In this document: piece after piece, positions 15,970 through 24,479 of the stretch
Position numbering within the stretch: position 1 is the stretch's first letter
Layout: each line of letters begins with the position of its first letter
Assembly (NCBI GenBank): GCA_021295895.1
Contig: JAGWBM010000016.1
Coordinates: 1-32,682 of the forward strand
DNA length: 32,682 bases
DNA from: Pseudomonadales bacterium
GTDB lineage: Bacteria; Pseudomonadota; Gammaproteobacteria; Pseudomonadales; Azotimanducaceae
Reading direction: 5' to 3'
Notes under the pieces: model-generated
What the model saw: only the letters and a program-made list of their open reading frames with translations
What the model was told of the DNA's origin: nothing
Databases searched by the model: none
Translations under genes and position numbers: made by a program

Positions 15970-17706
15970 TCAACCATCCGAAAACTCGAAGACAATCCGA
16001 TTGCGCACGCCGGTCACTTCAACCGGCTCGCCTTGGACCACGGCGGGCTTGTAGATGAACCGCGACGCAGCGCTGATGGCGGCGTCATCGAAGACACCGG
16101 GAGGATCGGCTTCGAGAACAACGGGATCACGCACCGCGCCCGCGGTGGTGACGGCGAACTCGAGAAGCACATGGCCTTCGAGGTTTCTCTCGAGCGCGTG
16201 CCTCGGGTAGATCGGTGCGACCTTGACGATGGGCTGAAAGGTTCGCGGCTCGATCGACGGTTTTGCCACGCTGGAATCGACGCGGATCGATACCATCGGC
16301 GCGGGCGCTACCCAATCCTCATCCGGTTCGGGCAGCTCCACACCCGGCTGCGGGAGGTTCGGCGGTGGGAGGTTTGGCGGTGGGGCCAACGGGGCCAGCG
16401 TCGTGGTCTCGGGCTCCGTGTCCGGCAGGTCGAAGTCGAAACGACGAAGGATTCGGCTAGGCGGGTTCCGCGATCCGGCGTTCTCGAGTTCGTGGCTGGG
16501 CACGTACTCGCGGCGGGCGACCGCGCGCAGGGCCACTTCGTCGAACACGCCGGGCGGTTCGCTATCCACCACTGCGGGACGTACCACGCGACCATCGCGA
16601 GATACGGTGTATTCGACGACAACGTGACCTTCGATGCCGTCGCTGATCGCACGTCCCGGATAGATCGGCGACGGCGCATGCTTTACGGCGCGGTCGCCGC
16701 CCAAGGCTCGCTCGCTCACCTCCGGCAGGTCGAGTTCGGGTTCAAACGTCAGGGTCCTTAGCCCGGAGTAGCCAGCTAACGACCGGACGGGTGCGGCTTC
16801 GTGCGCTTCGAATTCGACGCTTGTGAACAACAACGCCACCCCCAACCCGACGACGAGGCCCCAGTAGACGCCCCCGGCATCGAGTTGGCGTTCCCGATTG
16901 CCCAGGAAACGCTGGAAGCGCGTGACAACACCGGAGCCCGCCAAGGCGGCAACGATGGAAGGCTCCTGTTCGGACCGCGCAGCGCAGAGGACGCCATCCA
17001 GGTAGTCCGCACAACTCGGCAGGATCTCCGCCGCCCGGTCGTCGCAACTCTGTTCCATGGCACTCGCGTACTGCGCCCGCAGCAAGGAGACCCACGGCGC
17101 GAACCAGTACCAGTTCAGCACGAGTCCTAGACCGAACAGGCAAAGGTCGTCGCGCCGCGCCAGGTGCACGAACTCGTGGGCGAGTACCGCTTGCACGGCG
17201 CGAGGGTCCCAGTCCTTGGCGTCGGACCGCAGGACGATCCGGTTGCCCGCCAGGGCCGAAGAACACGAACTCGGACCGAAATGCAGGTGATAGGGCCGGT
17301 CAAACGCCAGCCGTCTCGCGACGAGGGCGGCCTCCGCCACGATAAGAGGGTCGTCCACCGTCGGCAGGGCGGCAAGCTCACGCCGGGTCTCGACGAGACG
17401 AAAGAGGCCCCGTAGGTTCAGGGCCAAGGCGCCAACGGTCCAGACGACGATCAGCCACACCGGAATCGGCACGCTTCCCGCCAGCGACATCAGCTTCAGT
17501 ACTTCGAACGGTGCGGTCCAGTGCCAGCCGCTCGTCAAGGCAAGTGCAAACGGCAAGGTGGTCAGTACCAAACCCGCCATCAGGGTGTAGGCGCGACGGG
17601 TTATCGGATTGCTACGAAAAGCGACGATCGCGAACGCGCTTAACAGCGCCGAGCACAGGACGAGTTGGACGATCCAACGGGCGTCGATGTGCACGACCTC
17701 GGTCAT
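15970..17706 (-). CDS. BlaR1/MecR1-type M56 membrane protease fused to two TonB C-terminal domains
   Basis: 578 residues. Transmembrane helices are visible at ~11-30, 38-58, 82-102 and 281-297. The zinc protease motif HEFVH is at 177-181, with a later acidic residue Glu218 in 'MEQSCDDRA' as the third ligand, so the protease should be active. The C-terminal half is periplasmic and carries two TonB_C modules: ~340-405 (HAPSPIYPGRAISDGIEGHVVVEY...) and ~490-575 (QPIVKVAPIYPRHALERNLEGHVLLEF...), joined by a Pro-rich linker (~437-470). BlaR1 family proteins sense a periplasmic signal and trigger cleavage of a BlaI repressor. Here the penicillin-binding sensor is replaced by TonB domains. The start overlaps the blaI-like stop (ATGA). 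Confidence 0.9.
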   Translation of the reverse strand: MTEVVHIDARWIVQLVLCSALLSAFAIVAFRSNPITRRAYTLMAGLVLTTLPFALALTSGWHWTAPFEVLKLMSLAGSVPIPVWLIVVWTVGALALNLRGLFRLVETRRELAALPTVDDPLIVAEAALVARRLAFDRPYHLHFGPSSCSSALAGNRIVLRSDAKDWDPRAVQAVLAHEFVHLARRDDLCLFGLGLVLNWYWFAPWVSLLRAQYASAMEQSCDDRAAEILPSCADYLDGVLCAARSEQEPSIVAALAGSGVVTRFQRFLGNRERQLDAGGVYWGLVVGLGVALLFTSVEFEAHEAAPVRSLAGYSGLRTLTFEPELDLPEVSERALGGDRAVKHAPSPIYPGRAISDGIEGHVVVEYTVSRDGRVVRPAVVDSEPPGVFDEVALRAVARREYVPSHELENAGSRNPPSRILRRFDFDLPDTEPETTTLAPLAPPPNLPPPNLPQPGVELPEPDEDWVAPAPMVSIRVDSSVAKPSIEPRTFQPIVKVAPIYPRHALERNLEGHVLLEFAVTTAGAVRDPVVLEADPPGVFDDAAISAASRFIYKPAVVQGEPVEVTGVRNRIVFEFSDG

Positions 17707-18083
17707 GACTTGGGAGCCTTGAGCTTCTCGAGGGTTGCCTCGATGCGCGCCAGTTCCTCCACCGAGAGACTGCGCTCGCTTCCGAGTAGACCCACCACGG
17801 CGTCCGCTGCGGAACCGTCGAAGAACGTGGTAACCACCCGCTGCAGAGCACTTCGCCGAGCCCGGTTGCGCGCCAGCACGGGCCGGTAGACGTATCGGGT
17901 GCCCTCTTCACGATAGGATGCGTGGCCCTTGTCGAGCAGCTTGCGCATGAGTGCCCTGACGGCCGAGTAACTCGGCGCATTGGGAAGGGCGCGGCGCACC
18001 TCGCCGACAGATGCCTCTCCCTGTTCGTAGAGGATATCCATGATCTGTCGTTCGCGGCGCGTTAGGTGTACGTGATCATCCAT
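17703..18083 (-). CDS. BlaI/MecI/CopY-family transcriptional repressor
   Basis: 126 residues. The winged helix (~5-75) reads 'LTRRERQIMDILYEQGEASVGEVRRALPNAPSYSAVRALMRKLLDKGHASYREEGTRYVYRPV', matching MecI/BlaI with recognition helix 'SYSAVRALMRKL'. The C-terminal dimerisation part (~85-125) follows. It is the first gene of the cluster and overlaps the M56 gene by 4 nt, the standard repressor/sensor-protease pairing. It probably represses its own operon from the dyad at 18091-18128. Release would follow cleavage by, or signalling through, the M56 protease. No beta-lactamase gene is nearby, so the signal is not evidently an antibiotic. Confidence 0.92.
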   Translation of the reverse strand: MDDHVHLTRRERQIMDILYEQGEASVGEVRRALPNAPSYSAVRALMRKLLDKGHASYREEGTRYVYRPVLARNRARRSALQRVVTTFFDGSAADAVVGLLGSERSLSVEELARIEATLEKLKAPKS

Positions 18084-18090
18084 GGGGACT

Positions 18091-18128
18091 TGCTAACTTT
18101 GCAGCACCAACATGCTGTTTATTTAGCA
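18091..18128 (-). promoter_or_regulatory. Nested 38-bp dyad, candidate operator for the BlaI-type repressor
   Basis: On the plus strand: TGCTAA (18091-18096), CAGCA (18102-18106), TGCTG (18113-18117), TTAGCA (18123-18128). Both inverted pairs share one centre at 18109.5. The site overlaps the proposed -10 box and ends 8 bp before the repressor's start codon, as expected for an autoregulatory operator. It does not match the TACA/TGTA core of staphylococcal bla/mec operators. Confidence 0.5.
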
Positions 18129-18149
18129 CCCGATGGACGCGGAGCGAAA
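18120..18149 (-). promoter_or_regulatory. Candidate promoter of the BlaI/M56/TonB cluster
   Basis: On the minus strand, TTTCGC (18144-18149) and TAAATA (18120-18125) are separated by 18 nt. This would start transcription about 30 nt before the repressor ATG. The match to sigma-70 boxes is modest, and the support comes mainly from the overlap with the dyad. The rest of the gap up to aceE (18150-18214) shows nothing definite. Confidence 0.35.
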
Positions 18150-18214
18150 GTGCATCGTTAGACGGATTTGCTCTAAGCAGGGTTCTATTTAGGCTGAAAA
18201 CATCGTAGGGACGC

Positions 18215-20857
18215 TCAGGCCGGCATCGCCTTGTCCAGGTCCAGACCGGCTGAAGTGGCGTACTCCATCGCGTCCTTGACCGTCCCCTTGTTGGCCTGGG
18301 CGAGTGTCGACAACGCCGAGAACACGATCCACTCCTTCGACACCTCGAAATAGCCGCGCAGCGCTTCCCGAGACTCCGACAAGCCGTAGCCGTCGGTGCC
18401 GAGTACGCTGTAGGCGCCCGGCAACCAACGGGCGATCAAGAGCGGTAGCGCCTTCATGTAGTCCGACGCGGCCACGAACACACCGTTTTCGCCTGCCAGC
18501 AGCGTCCCGACATAGGGTCGTTCATCCGAGGCGCCAGCGGCGAGCATCTGCGCCCGTTCCGCGGCCACGCCCTGGCGGGCGAGTTCCGTGTAGCTCGTGA
18601 CACTCCAGACATTCACGCGTTTGCCCATGGCTCGTAACGTCGCCGCCGCCGCCAATACCTCGGTCATGATCGCGCCGCTACCTAGCAGGTTCACCGACGC
18701 CCGCGACGAGCGTTCAAGCGCGTACATCCCGCGCACGATGCCCTCCTCCGCACCGTCCGGCATCGGCGGCATCACGTAGTTCTGATTGGTGAGCGTCAGG
18801 TAGTAGAAGACATCCTCCCGGGCTTCATACATGCGCCGGATACCGTCGCGCACGATGACCGCGAGTTCGAACGCGAACGCCGGGTCGTAGCTCACCAGGT
18901 TCGGCACTGTGGCGGCAATCAAGTGCGAATGCCCGTCCTGATGCTGCACGCCTTCGCCGTTCAGCGTCGTGCGCCCCGACGTACCGCCCAGGAGAAATCC
19001 CTTGCACATCATGTCGCCGCAGGACCAGATCATGTCGCCGACACGCTGGAAGCCGAAGATCGAGTAAAAGATGTAGAACGGCACCATCGGCAGCCCGTAG
19101 TTGGCGTACGCGGTCCCGGCAGCCAGGAACGATGCGATGGCACCGGTCTCGCAAATGCCCTCTTGCAGGATCTGGCCGTCTTCCGCCTCCCGGTACGGAG
19201 CGATGCTGCCCGCATCCACAGGCTTGTAGTGCTGGCCTGCGGGGGAATAGATGCCGGCCTGCGGGAACAGGCCGTCCATGCCGAACGTGCGTGCCTCATC
19301 GGGCACGATGGGCACGATGTACCTGCCGATGGTCTTATCGCGAAGGAGTTTCTGGAGCATCCGCACCATGGCCATGGTGGTGGAAACGGCACGCCCTCGA
19401 GAACCGTCCAGCATGTCCTGGAAGAACGGGAGCGGCGGCGGTGCCAGGGTCGGGCAGCTTACTTCTCGCTTCGGAATCGGCCCGCCCAACGCGTCGCGGC
19501 ACGCCTTCAGGTAGCGCACCTCGTCGTTATCGTCCGGCGGGCGGTAGAACTCGGCGCGTTCGATGGCATCGCGCTCGAGTGGGATGCGCAGCCGCTCGGC
19601 AAGCGCCAGTCGTTCGGCGGGGTTTAGGTACTTCTTCTGGTGCACCGTGTTGCGACCTTCGATCTCCGGCCCGAGGCCATAGCCCTTCACCGTCTTCAGA
19701 AGCAGCACGACGGGCTTGCCGGTCACCTCCTCCGCCTCCTTGAAGGCGGCGAAGATCTTCTTGTGGTCGTGCCCGCCGCGTTTGATGGAGCGGATCTCCT
19801 CGTCGGTGAGCGCACTCATCAGGTCCTTCAACGGCTGGTTGTTCTCCACCCAGTGCTCGCGCACGACATCCCCGGGCGAGACCGTGTACATCTGGTAGTC
19901 GCCGTCCACGGCCTGTTCCATGCGCGCCTGGAGGATGCCTTCGACATCCCGCTGCAGGAGCACGTCCCAACCGCTGCCCCAGATCACCTTGATGACGTGC
20001 CAGTCGGCACCGCGGAACGCCCGCTCCAACTCCTGGATGATCTTGCCGTTGCCGCGCACCGGACCATCCAGCCGCTGCAGGTTGCAGTTAACCGCGAGCA
20101 CGATATTGTCGAGTTGCTCGCGGGCCGCGATGGCGATGGTGCCAAGCACTTCCGGCTCGTCGGACTCGCCGTCCCCGATGAATGCCCAGATCTTGCCGCC
20201 GTTGTCTGCCTTCAGACCCCGATGTTCGAGGTACTTGGCGAAGCGCGCCTGGTAGATCGCGCTCGGCGTGGATAAACCCATGCTCGCGCAGGGCATCTGC
20301 CAGAAGTGCGGTAGCCGGCGCGGGTGCGGATAGGACGGCAGGCCACCGCCTTCTGCCAACTCCCGACGGAAATTCTTGAGTTCCGTCTCCGACAACCGAC
20401 CCTCCAGGAAGGCGCGGGCGTAGATCCCGGGGGCCGTGTGCGCCTGGAAGTGCACCTGGTCGCCGCCGTAGCTGTCGCTTCGCGCCCGGAACACGTGGTT
20501 GAGGCCCACTTCCATCATGGTCGAGGCCGAAAGGTAGGTGGCGATATGGCCCCCGACACCGGATCCGCTGTCGTAGGCCTGCAGCACCATCGCGGCGGCG
20601 TTCCAGCGCAGAATGTCCTCGATGCGGCTCTCCAACTCGATGTCACCGGGGTAGGGCGGCTGTTGCGCCAACGGGATGGTGTTCTTGTAGGGCGTGTTGA
20701 GCGCCGCGTCGGTGAGCACGATGCCTTTCTGGGAGAGTTCGTGCTGCAGGCGCGCCAGCAGCGCCTTGGCCTCGTCGTTGCCGCGCTCGTCGAGGACGCC
20801 GGCGAGAGCCTCGATCCACTCCTGTTGCTCGAGTTCCCAGTCGGCCGAGGATTCCAT
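18215..20857 (-). CDS. aceE: Pyruvate dehydrogenase E1 component, homodimeric type
   Basis: 880 residues from ATG 20857, close to E. coli AceE (887); the N-terminus 'WELEQQEWIEALAGVLDERG' is typical of the family. The frame is open further upstream and an ATG at 20905 is possible, but that extension has no family match. The thiamine diphosphate motif is seen as 'GDGESDEPEVLGTIAIAAREQLDNIVLAVNCNLQ'. Other family blocks include 'HFQAHTAPGIYARAFLEGRL', 'PSYPHPRRLPHFWQ' and 'VVLLKTVKGYGLG'. The enzyme decarboxylates pyruvate and acetylates the lipoyl group of E2. The usual partners aceF and lpd are not next to it: the following gene on this strand is the BlaI-like repressor, an unrelated cluster. 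The orphan location is the only odd feature. Confidence 0.95.
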   Translation of the reverse strand: MESSADWELEQQEWIEALAGVLDERGNDEAKALLARLQHELSQKGIVLTDAALNTPYKNTIPLAQQPPYPGDIELESRIEDILRWNAAAMVLQAYDSGSGVGGHIATYLSASTMMEVGLNHVFRARSDSYGGDQVHFQAHTAPGIYARAFLEGRLSETELKNFRRELAEGGGLPSYPHPRRLPHFWQMPCASMGLSTPSAIYQARFAKYLEHRGLKADNGGKIWAFIGDGESDEPEVLGTIAIAAREQLDNIVLAVNCNLQRLDGPVRGNGKIIQELERAFRGADWHVIKVIWGSGWDVLLQRDVEGILQARMEQAVDGDYQMYTVSPGDVVREHWVENNQPLKDLMSALTDEEIRSIKRGGHDHKKIFAAFKEAEEVTGKPVVLLLKTVKGYGLGPEIEGRNTVHQKKYLNPAERLALAERLRIPLERDAIERAEFYRPPDDNDEVRYLKACRDALGGPIPKREVSCPTLAPPPLPFFQDMLDGSRGRAVSTTMAMVRMLQKLLRDKTIGRYIVPIVPDEARTFGMDGLFPQAGIYSPAGQHYKPVDAGSIAPYREAEDGQILQEGICETGAIASFLAAGTAYANYGLPMVPFYIFYSIFGFQRVGDMIWSCGDMMCKGFLLGGTSGRTTLNGEGVQHQDGHSHLIAATVPNLVSYDPAFAFELAVIVRDGIRRMYEAREDVFYYLTLTNQNYVMPPMPDGAEEGIVRGMYALERSSRASVNLLGSGAIMTEVLAAAATLRAMGKRVNVWSVTSYTELARQGVAAERAQMLAAGASDERPYVGTLLAGENGVFVAASDYMKALPLLIARWLPGAYSVLGTDGYGLSESREALRGYFEVSKEWIVFSALSTLAQANKGTVKDAMEYATSAGLDLDKAMPA

Positions 20858-20968
20858 TAACAGCGGTTCCGCCAAGATGCTTGGTCCGTGCCTGTCCGAC
20901 CCCATGAGAATACCGGCATTGGCGGGTAGGTTGTATGCTTCGGCGGTTTCGGTCTCGGGTCGACAAAG

Positions 20969-22564
20969 GTGTACGTACGAGCGCAACTGATTGGACGATT
21001 CGTTGTGCTGGCAGCGATCGCGGGCGTTAGCGGGTTGTGGCCCGACACCCGCCGAAGAGGCAGCCTCGCGGGTCGAAGCCATCCGTGCCGCAACGGCGTC
21101 CGTGGCCGGCGACCGCATCGAAGCGGCTGACACCGAACCCGGCAACTGGCTGGCTCACGGCCGTACCTACGACGAACAACGCCACAGTCCCCTGGCGGAC
21201 ATTGACGCGGACAACGTCGCCGAATTGGGCCTCGCCTGGTACTGGGACACGGAGGACACCCGCGGCCTCGAAGCAACTCCCATCGTCGTCGACGGTGTCG
21301 TCTTCACGACCGGCACCTGGAGTCGCGTCTACGCCAACGACGGCCGCACCGGCGAACTCATCTGGCGATACGATCCTGAGGTACCCAAGACTTGGGGCAA
21401 GTACGCCTGCTGCGACGTCGTCAACCGCGGGGTCGCCGTTTGGAAGGGCCGCGTGTTCGTCGCCACCCTCGACGGCCGCTTGGTCGCCCTCGACGCCGGA
21501 ACCGGCGAGGTGATCTGGGAAATACTGACCATCGACCCGGAACGCCCCTACACAATCACCGGTGCACCGAGGGTCGTAAAGGATCTCGTCGTGATCGGCA
21601 ACGGCGGCGGCGAATACGGCGTGCGTGGCTACGTCACGGCCTACGACTGGGAGACGGGCGCGGAGCGCTGGCGATTCTGGACCGTCCCGGGGCCTTCAAT
21701 TCCGGTATCGACCTGACGCCCCTGCTGCCGCCCAAGACCGTTGAGGCGCGGGCTGCCATGTTCGAATCGACGGCCTGGGATCCCGTCGCACAGAAGGAAG
21801 CCTGGCGCGTGCAGCATCCGAGCACCTGGAACGGCGGCGTGCTGACCACCGCCGGCAACCTCGTCTTCCAGGGACGATCCGACGGCTATTTCGCCGCCTA
21901 TGCCGCCGACACCGGCGAACTCAAGTGGGAAACGCCGGTACACACGGGCATCGTCGCCGCCCCCGTGACCTATACCATCGACGGCGAGCAGTACATCGCG
22001 GTCATCGCCGGTTGGGGCGGCTCGTTCACGCTGTTCACCGGCGCGCCGCGGCACCGGGGCAACGTCCTCTCCGAGGGACGCCTGCTGGCCTACAAGCTGG
22101 GCGGCGAGGCCCAACTGCCCGAACCGGACGTCACCTATGTGAACATCCCCGAACCGCCCGAGATCGAACTCAGCGAAAAGGAACTCGCCAGCGGCGAGAT
22201 GCTCTACCACACCTGGTGTTCGTCCTGTCACGGCTCCGACGTCCACTCGGGAAGTTCCGTGCCGGACCTGAAATACCTACCTGCCGCGGCCCACTCGCGC
22301 TGGAACGTGATCGTCCGCGAAGGCGCGTACGCCACCGTCGGCATGCCGGGATTCAAGGGGATCCTGAGCGAGGAGGAGTCCCGCCTCGTGCACGGCTACG
22401 TCGTCAACCGCGCCAAGACGGCAATCGCCGAGTGCCAAAGCGACTACCCGAAACAATACCCAGAGGTGTTCGAGACGGCCTGCACGAAACGGGTCATCGT
22501 CGACGCGTGGGGCCGCCGGCGGGTCCTCAACCCCACCCCCCGATACGATAGTCTCGAGTCGTAA
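20969..22564 (+). pseudogene. PQQ-dependent quinohemoprotein dehydrogenase, internally deleted and frameshifted
   Basis: Three pieces of one gene lie in two frames. A GTG at 20969 opens a signal peptide ([19 protein letters not shown]). The sequence then continues in another frame, entering near 21035 with '[15 protein letters not shown]' and running to 'WRFWTVPG' at 21692, including the 'ACCDVVNRG' vicinal Cys pair. Next, '[16 protein letters not shown]...AWDPVAQKEAWRV...WNGGVLTTAGNLVFQGRSDGYFAAY' resumes in the first frame. The roughly 280-300 residues normally between 'TVPG' and 'NSGIDL' are absent, including the PQQ-site catalytic Asp and Ca2+ ligands. A C-terminal cytochrome c domain is intact (CSSCHG haem site; 'VGMPGF' Met ligand). 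It should be inactive as a dehydrogenase unless the lesions are assembly errors. Confidence 0.8.
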
Positions 22565-22584
22565 CACGTCGCCCCGGAGTCGCC

Positions 22585-23352
22585 ATGCCGACCCATTGCA
22601 ATTCCCGCCAAGTCGCCGGCAATCCCATGTCCGGTCGCTGCAAGTCGAGACAACCAAGTCGAATCCGGTCGTTGCCGTTCACATTCGTGGGGGCGACTCT
22701 GGTTCTCGGGGCCTGGTTACAGGGCTGCGCCACGCTGTCGGAAGCCGACTGCCTGTCTGCGGACTGGGCCGTAATGGGCGAGGCCGACGGCCAACGAGGC
22801 CGGCCAGTATCCGACCTTAATCGTTATCGACGCCAGTGTGCCCCCTACGGCGTGGTTCCCGACACGCAGGCCTACCTCGAAGCGCGTGAACGTGGGCTCG
22901 CCCGGTATTGCACCAATAGCAACGGCTACGACGAAGGCCGCTCCGGCGCACCGCACAACCTGGTCTGCCCCGCGGCGCTTGAGCCCAGCTTCCGAAGGGG
23001 CTACGACCTCGGGCGTGCCGTCCACGTGTCGCTCACCGACCTGCGCAACAGCAACCACGCTATCGATTCGAACCGGAGCGAGATCGACGAGCTACGGTCC
23101 GATATCTCGGACCGCGAGGAGTCGATCAGTTCCGACGATCTCACGGACGAGGAAACACGGCGCCCGCGCGACGACGTCGACTCGATGAAACGCCGTATCA
23201 AACAGCTAGAAGACGACATAGTCGGCCTTAAGGCTAGCGCGGCGATCTCAATCGTTCAGTACCGCAACGCCGTCGAGGCCGCGCGCCGGGATGGCCACGA
23301 CGAGCCCATGGAAGCGGATCTGCTCCAGCAGATCCTGCGACTGGTGAGATGA
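22585..23352 (+). CDS. DUF2799-like lipoprotein with coiled coil
   Basis: 255 residues from ATG 22585, with CGGAG 6 nt upstream. A basic N-terminal stretch leads to a signal ending in LQGC (~45-48), so it is a lipoprotein with an unusually long n-region; an internal Met at residue 15 may be the true start. Four further Cys and repeated short motifs 'DWAVMGEADGQRG', 'YCTNSNGYDEGRSG' and 'FRRGYDLGRAV' match the DUF2799 pattern of envelope lipoproteins. Residues ~155-220 are strongly charged and heptad-like (SEIDELRSDISDREESISSDDLTDEETRR...MKRRIKQLEDDIVGLK), a likely coiled coil. Function unknown. Confidence 0.75.
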   Translation: MPTHCNSRQVAGNPMSGRCKSRQPSRIRSLPFTFVGATLVLGAWLQGCATLSEADCLSADWAVMGEADGQRGRPVSDLNRYRRQCAPYGVVPDTQAYLEARERGLARYCTNSNGYDEGRSGAPHNLVCPAALEPSFRRGYDLGRAVHVSLTDLRNSNHAIDSNRSEIDELRSDISDREESISSDDLTDEETRRPRDDVDSMKRRIKQLEDDIVGLKASAAISIVQYRNAVEAARRDGHDEPMEADLLQQILRLVR

Positions 23353-23487
23353 CGTTCGGCGGCGGCGCGGCACATTCAGCGCCCCCGGTCGACCAGGACC
23401 GCAGAGCTCGCCATTTCCAGACGATGCTCGGCGACCCAATAGGAGGTCGGCATCTACACTCGTCCATTTGTGTACGATTGACCACCC

Positions 23488-24321
23488 ATGGCTGCCTGGT
23501 GCCGAGAGGAAGTAGAAGCCGCGGTTCAGGACTACCTGAACATGCTTGCTCTTGAACTATCCGGTAAGCCCTACAACAAGAAGGACCACAATCGACTGCT
23601 GCGCGAGCACCTAGACGACCGCAGCCACGGTTCGGTCGAATTCAAGCACCAGAACATCAGCGCCGTTCTCGACGGCATGGGGCTTCCCTACATCGACGGT
23701 TACAAGCCGCGCGGAAACGTGCAGGCCCTGCTGCGAAAGGTGGTTGGCGAACGTGTATCGCCCCTCCGCGAACAATTGTCTCGGGAAGTATCAGCACCTC
23801 AAGAGGTCCCGTCCTTGACCGATATTCTGCAAATACAGGTCGACCCGCCCAAGCCTGGACTCGTCGCCGCAGAGGCTCAGGCCCAATACACCCTGCCGAG
23901 GCACAACCCGAAGCCATTCGACTATGTGCAACGGGAAGCCGAGAACCGATCCCTCGGCGATGCTGGTGAAACCTTGATCGTGTCCTACGAAAGGACACGG
24001 CTCGAGCGGGCGGGAAGGGACCATCTGGCACGAAGTGTCGAGCAGGTATCCAAGACGGTGGGAGACCATCTCGGCTACGACATCCATTCGTACGAAGAGA
24101 ACGGCCGAGACCGTTTCGTCGAAGTCAAGACCACGCGCTACGGAAAACGGACGCCGTTTTATATCAGCACGGGCGAGATCCAGTTCTCCAAGGCCAACAT
24201 CGACACTTATCAACTCTATCGAGTCTTCGAGTTCCGGGAACGCCCAAGGCTCTTCACCCTGCCCGGCGATGTCGAGAGGCACGTGACATTGCGAGCCACC
24301 AATTACCGCGCGCACTTTTGA
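23488..24321 (+). CDS. DUF3883-domain protein with PD-(D/E)xK-like nuclease fold
   Basis: 277 residues. The N-terminal half (1-95) has 'EEVEAAVQDYLNMLALELSGKPYNKKDHNRLLREHLDDRSHGSVEFKHQNISAVLDGMGLPYIDGYKPRGNVQALL', a conserved module often seen ahead of DUF3883. The C-terminal domain (~150-255) carries 'GDAGE' (157-161), 'GYDIHS' (Asp198) and 'FVEVKTTRYG' (Glu212, Lys214), then 'TPFYISTGEIQFSKANIDTYQLYRVFEF', the hallmark of DUF3883. The D...ExK arrangement is that of restriction-endonuclease-like folds, and DUF3883 occurs in DNA-defence proteins. There is no ribosome site before the ATG; a TACGAT box about 9-14 nt ahead suggests possible leaderless expression. It is an orphan between a lipoprotein gene and a pseudogene. 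Confidence 0.8.
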   Translation: MAAWCREEVEAAVQDYLNMLALELSGKPYNKKDHNRLLREHLDDRSHGSVEFKHQNISAVLDGMGLPYIDGYKPRGNVQALLRKVVGERVSPLREQLSREVSAPQEVPSLTDILQIQVDPPKPGLVAAEAQAQYTLPRHNPKPFDYVQREAENRSLGDAGETLIVSYERTRLERAGRDHLARSVEQVSKTVGDHLGYDIHSYEENGRDRFVEVKTTRYGKRTPFYISTGEIQFSKANIDTYQLYRVFEFRERPRLFTLPGDVERHVTLRATNYRAHF

Positions 24322-24393
24322 ATCAGGAATGTCACGGAGCTCCAGCGCGGCTGCGCCACCCCAAGGCCGGGGCACATGCAAGCAACAGCGAAT

Positions 24394-24474
24394 CGTAGGG
24401 GACGGGCTTGTCCCGTCCCGTTTTCCGGGTAGCCGGCATGTCGGATCCGGGCGACCGCAAGGGTCGCCCCTACG
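24394..24474 (+). repeat. Complete paired-palindrome repeat, copy 1 (81 bp)
   Basis: The ends are CGTAGGGG and CCCCTACG, inverted with respect to each other. The left arm is a hairpin of GGGACGGG/CCCGTCCC with a CTTGT loop region. The right arm is GGGCGACC/GGGTCGCCC with a GCAA loop. About 25 variable bases lie between. It is intergenic, between the DUF3883 stop and the cyclase pseudogene end, with no coding sequence of its own. It resembles REP/BIME-type elements or a small MITE. Confidence 0.85.
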
Positions 24475-24479
24475 AACTT

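Noticed and set aside
15724-16761. 345-codon plus-strand frame
   Set aside because: It is antisense to the TonB-like and M56 genes, and its translation is repetitive Arg/Gly/Asp-rich with no domain.
13159-18083. Beta-lactam resistance locus
   Set aside because: The BlaI/M56 pair is present, but there is no beta-lactamase or penicillin-binding protein gene and no penicillin-binding sensor domain on the M56 protein.
18923-19627. 234-codon plus-strand frame within aceE
   Set aside because: It is a shadow of a strongly conserved enzyme on the other strand.
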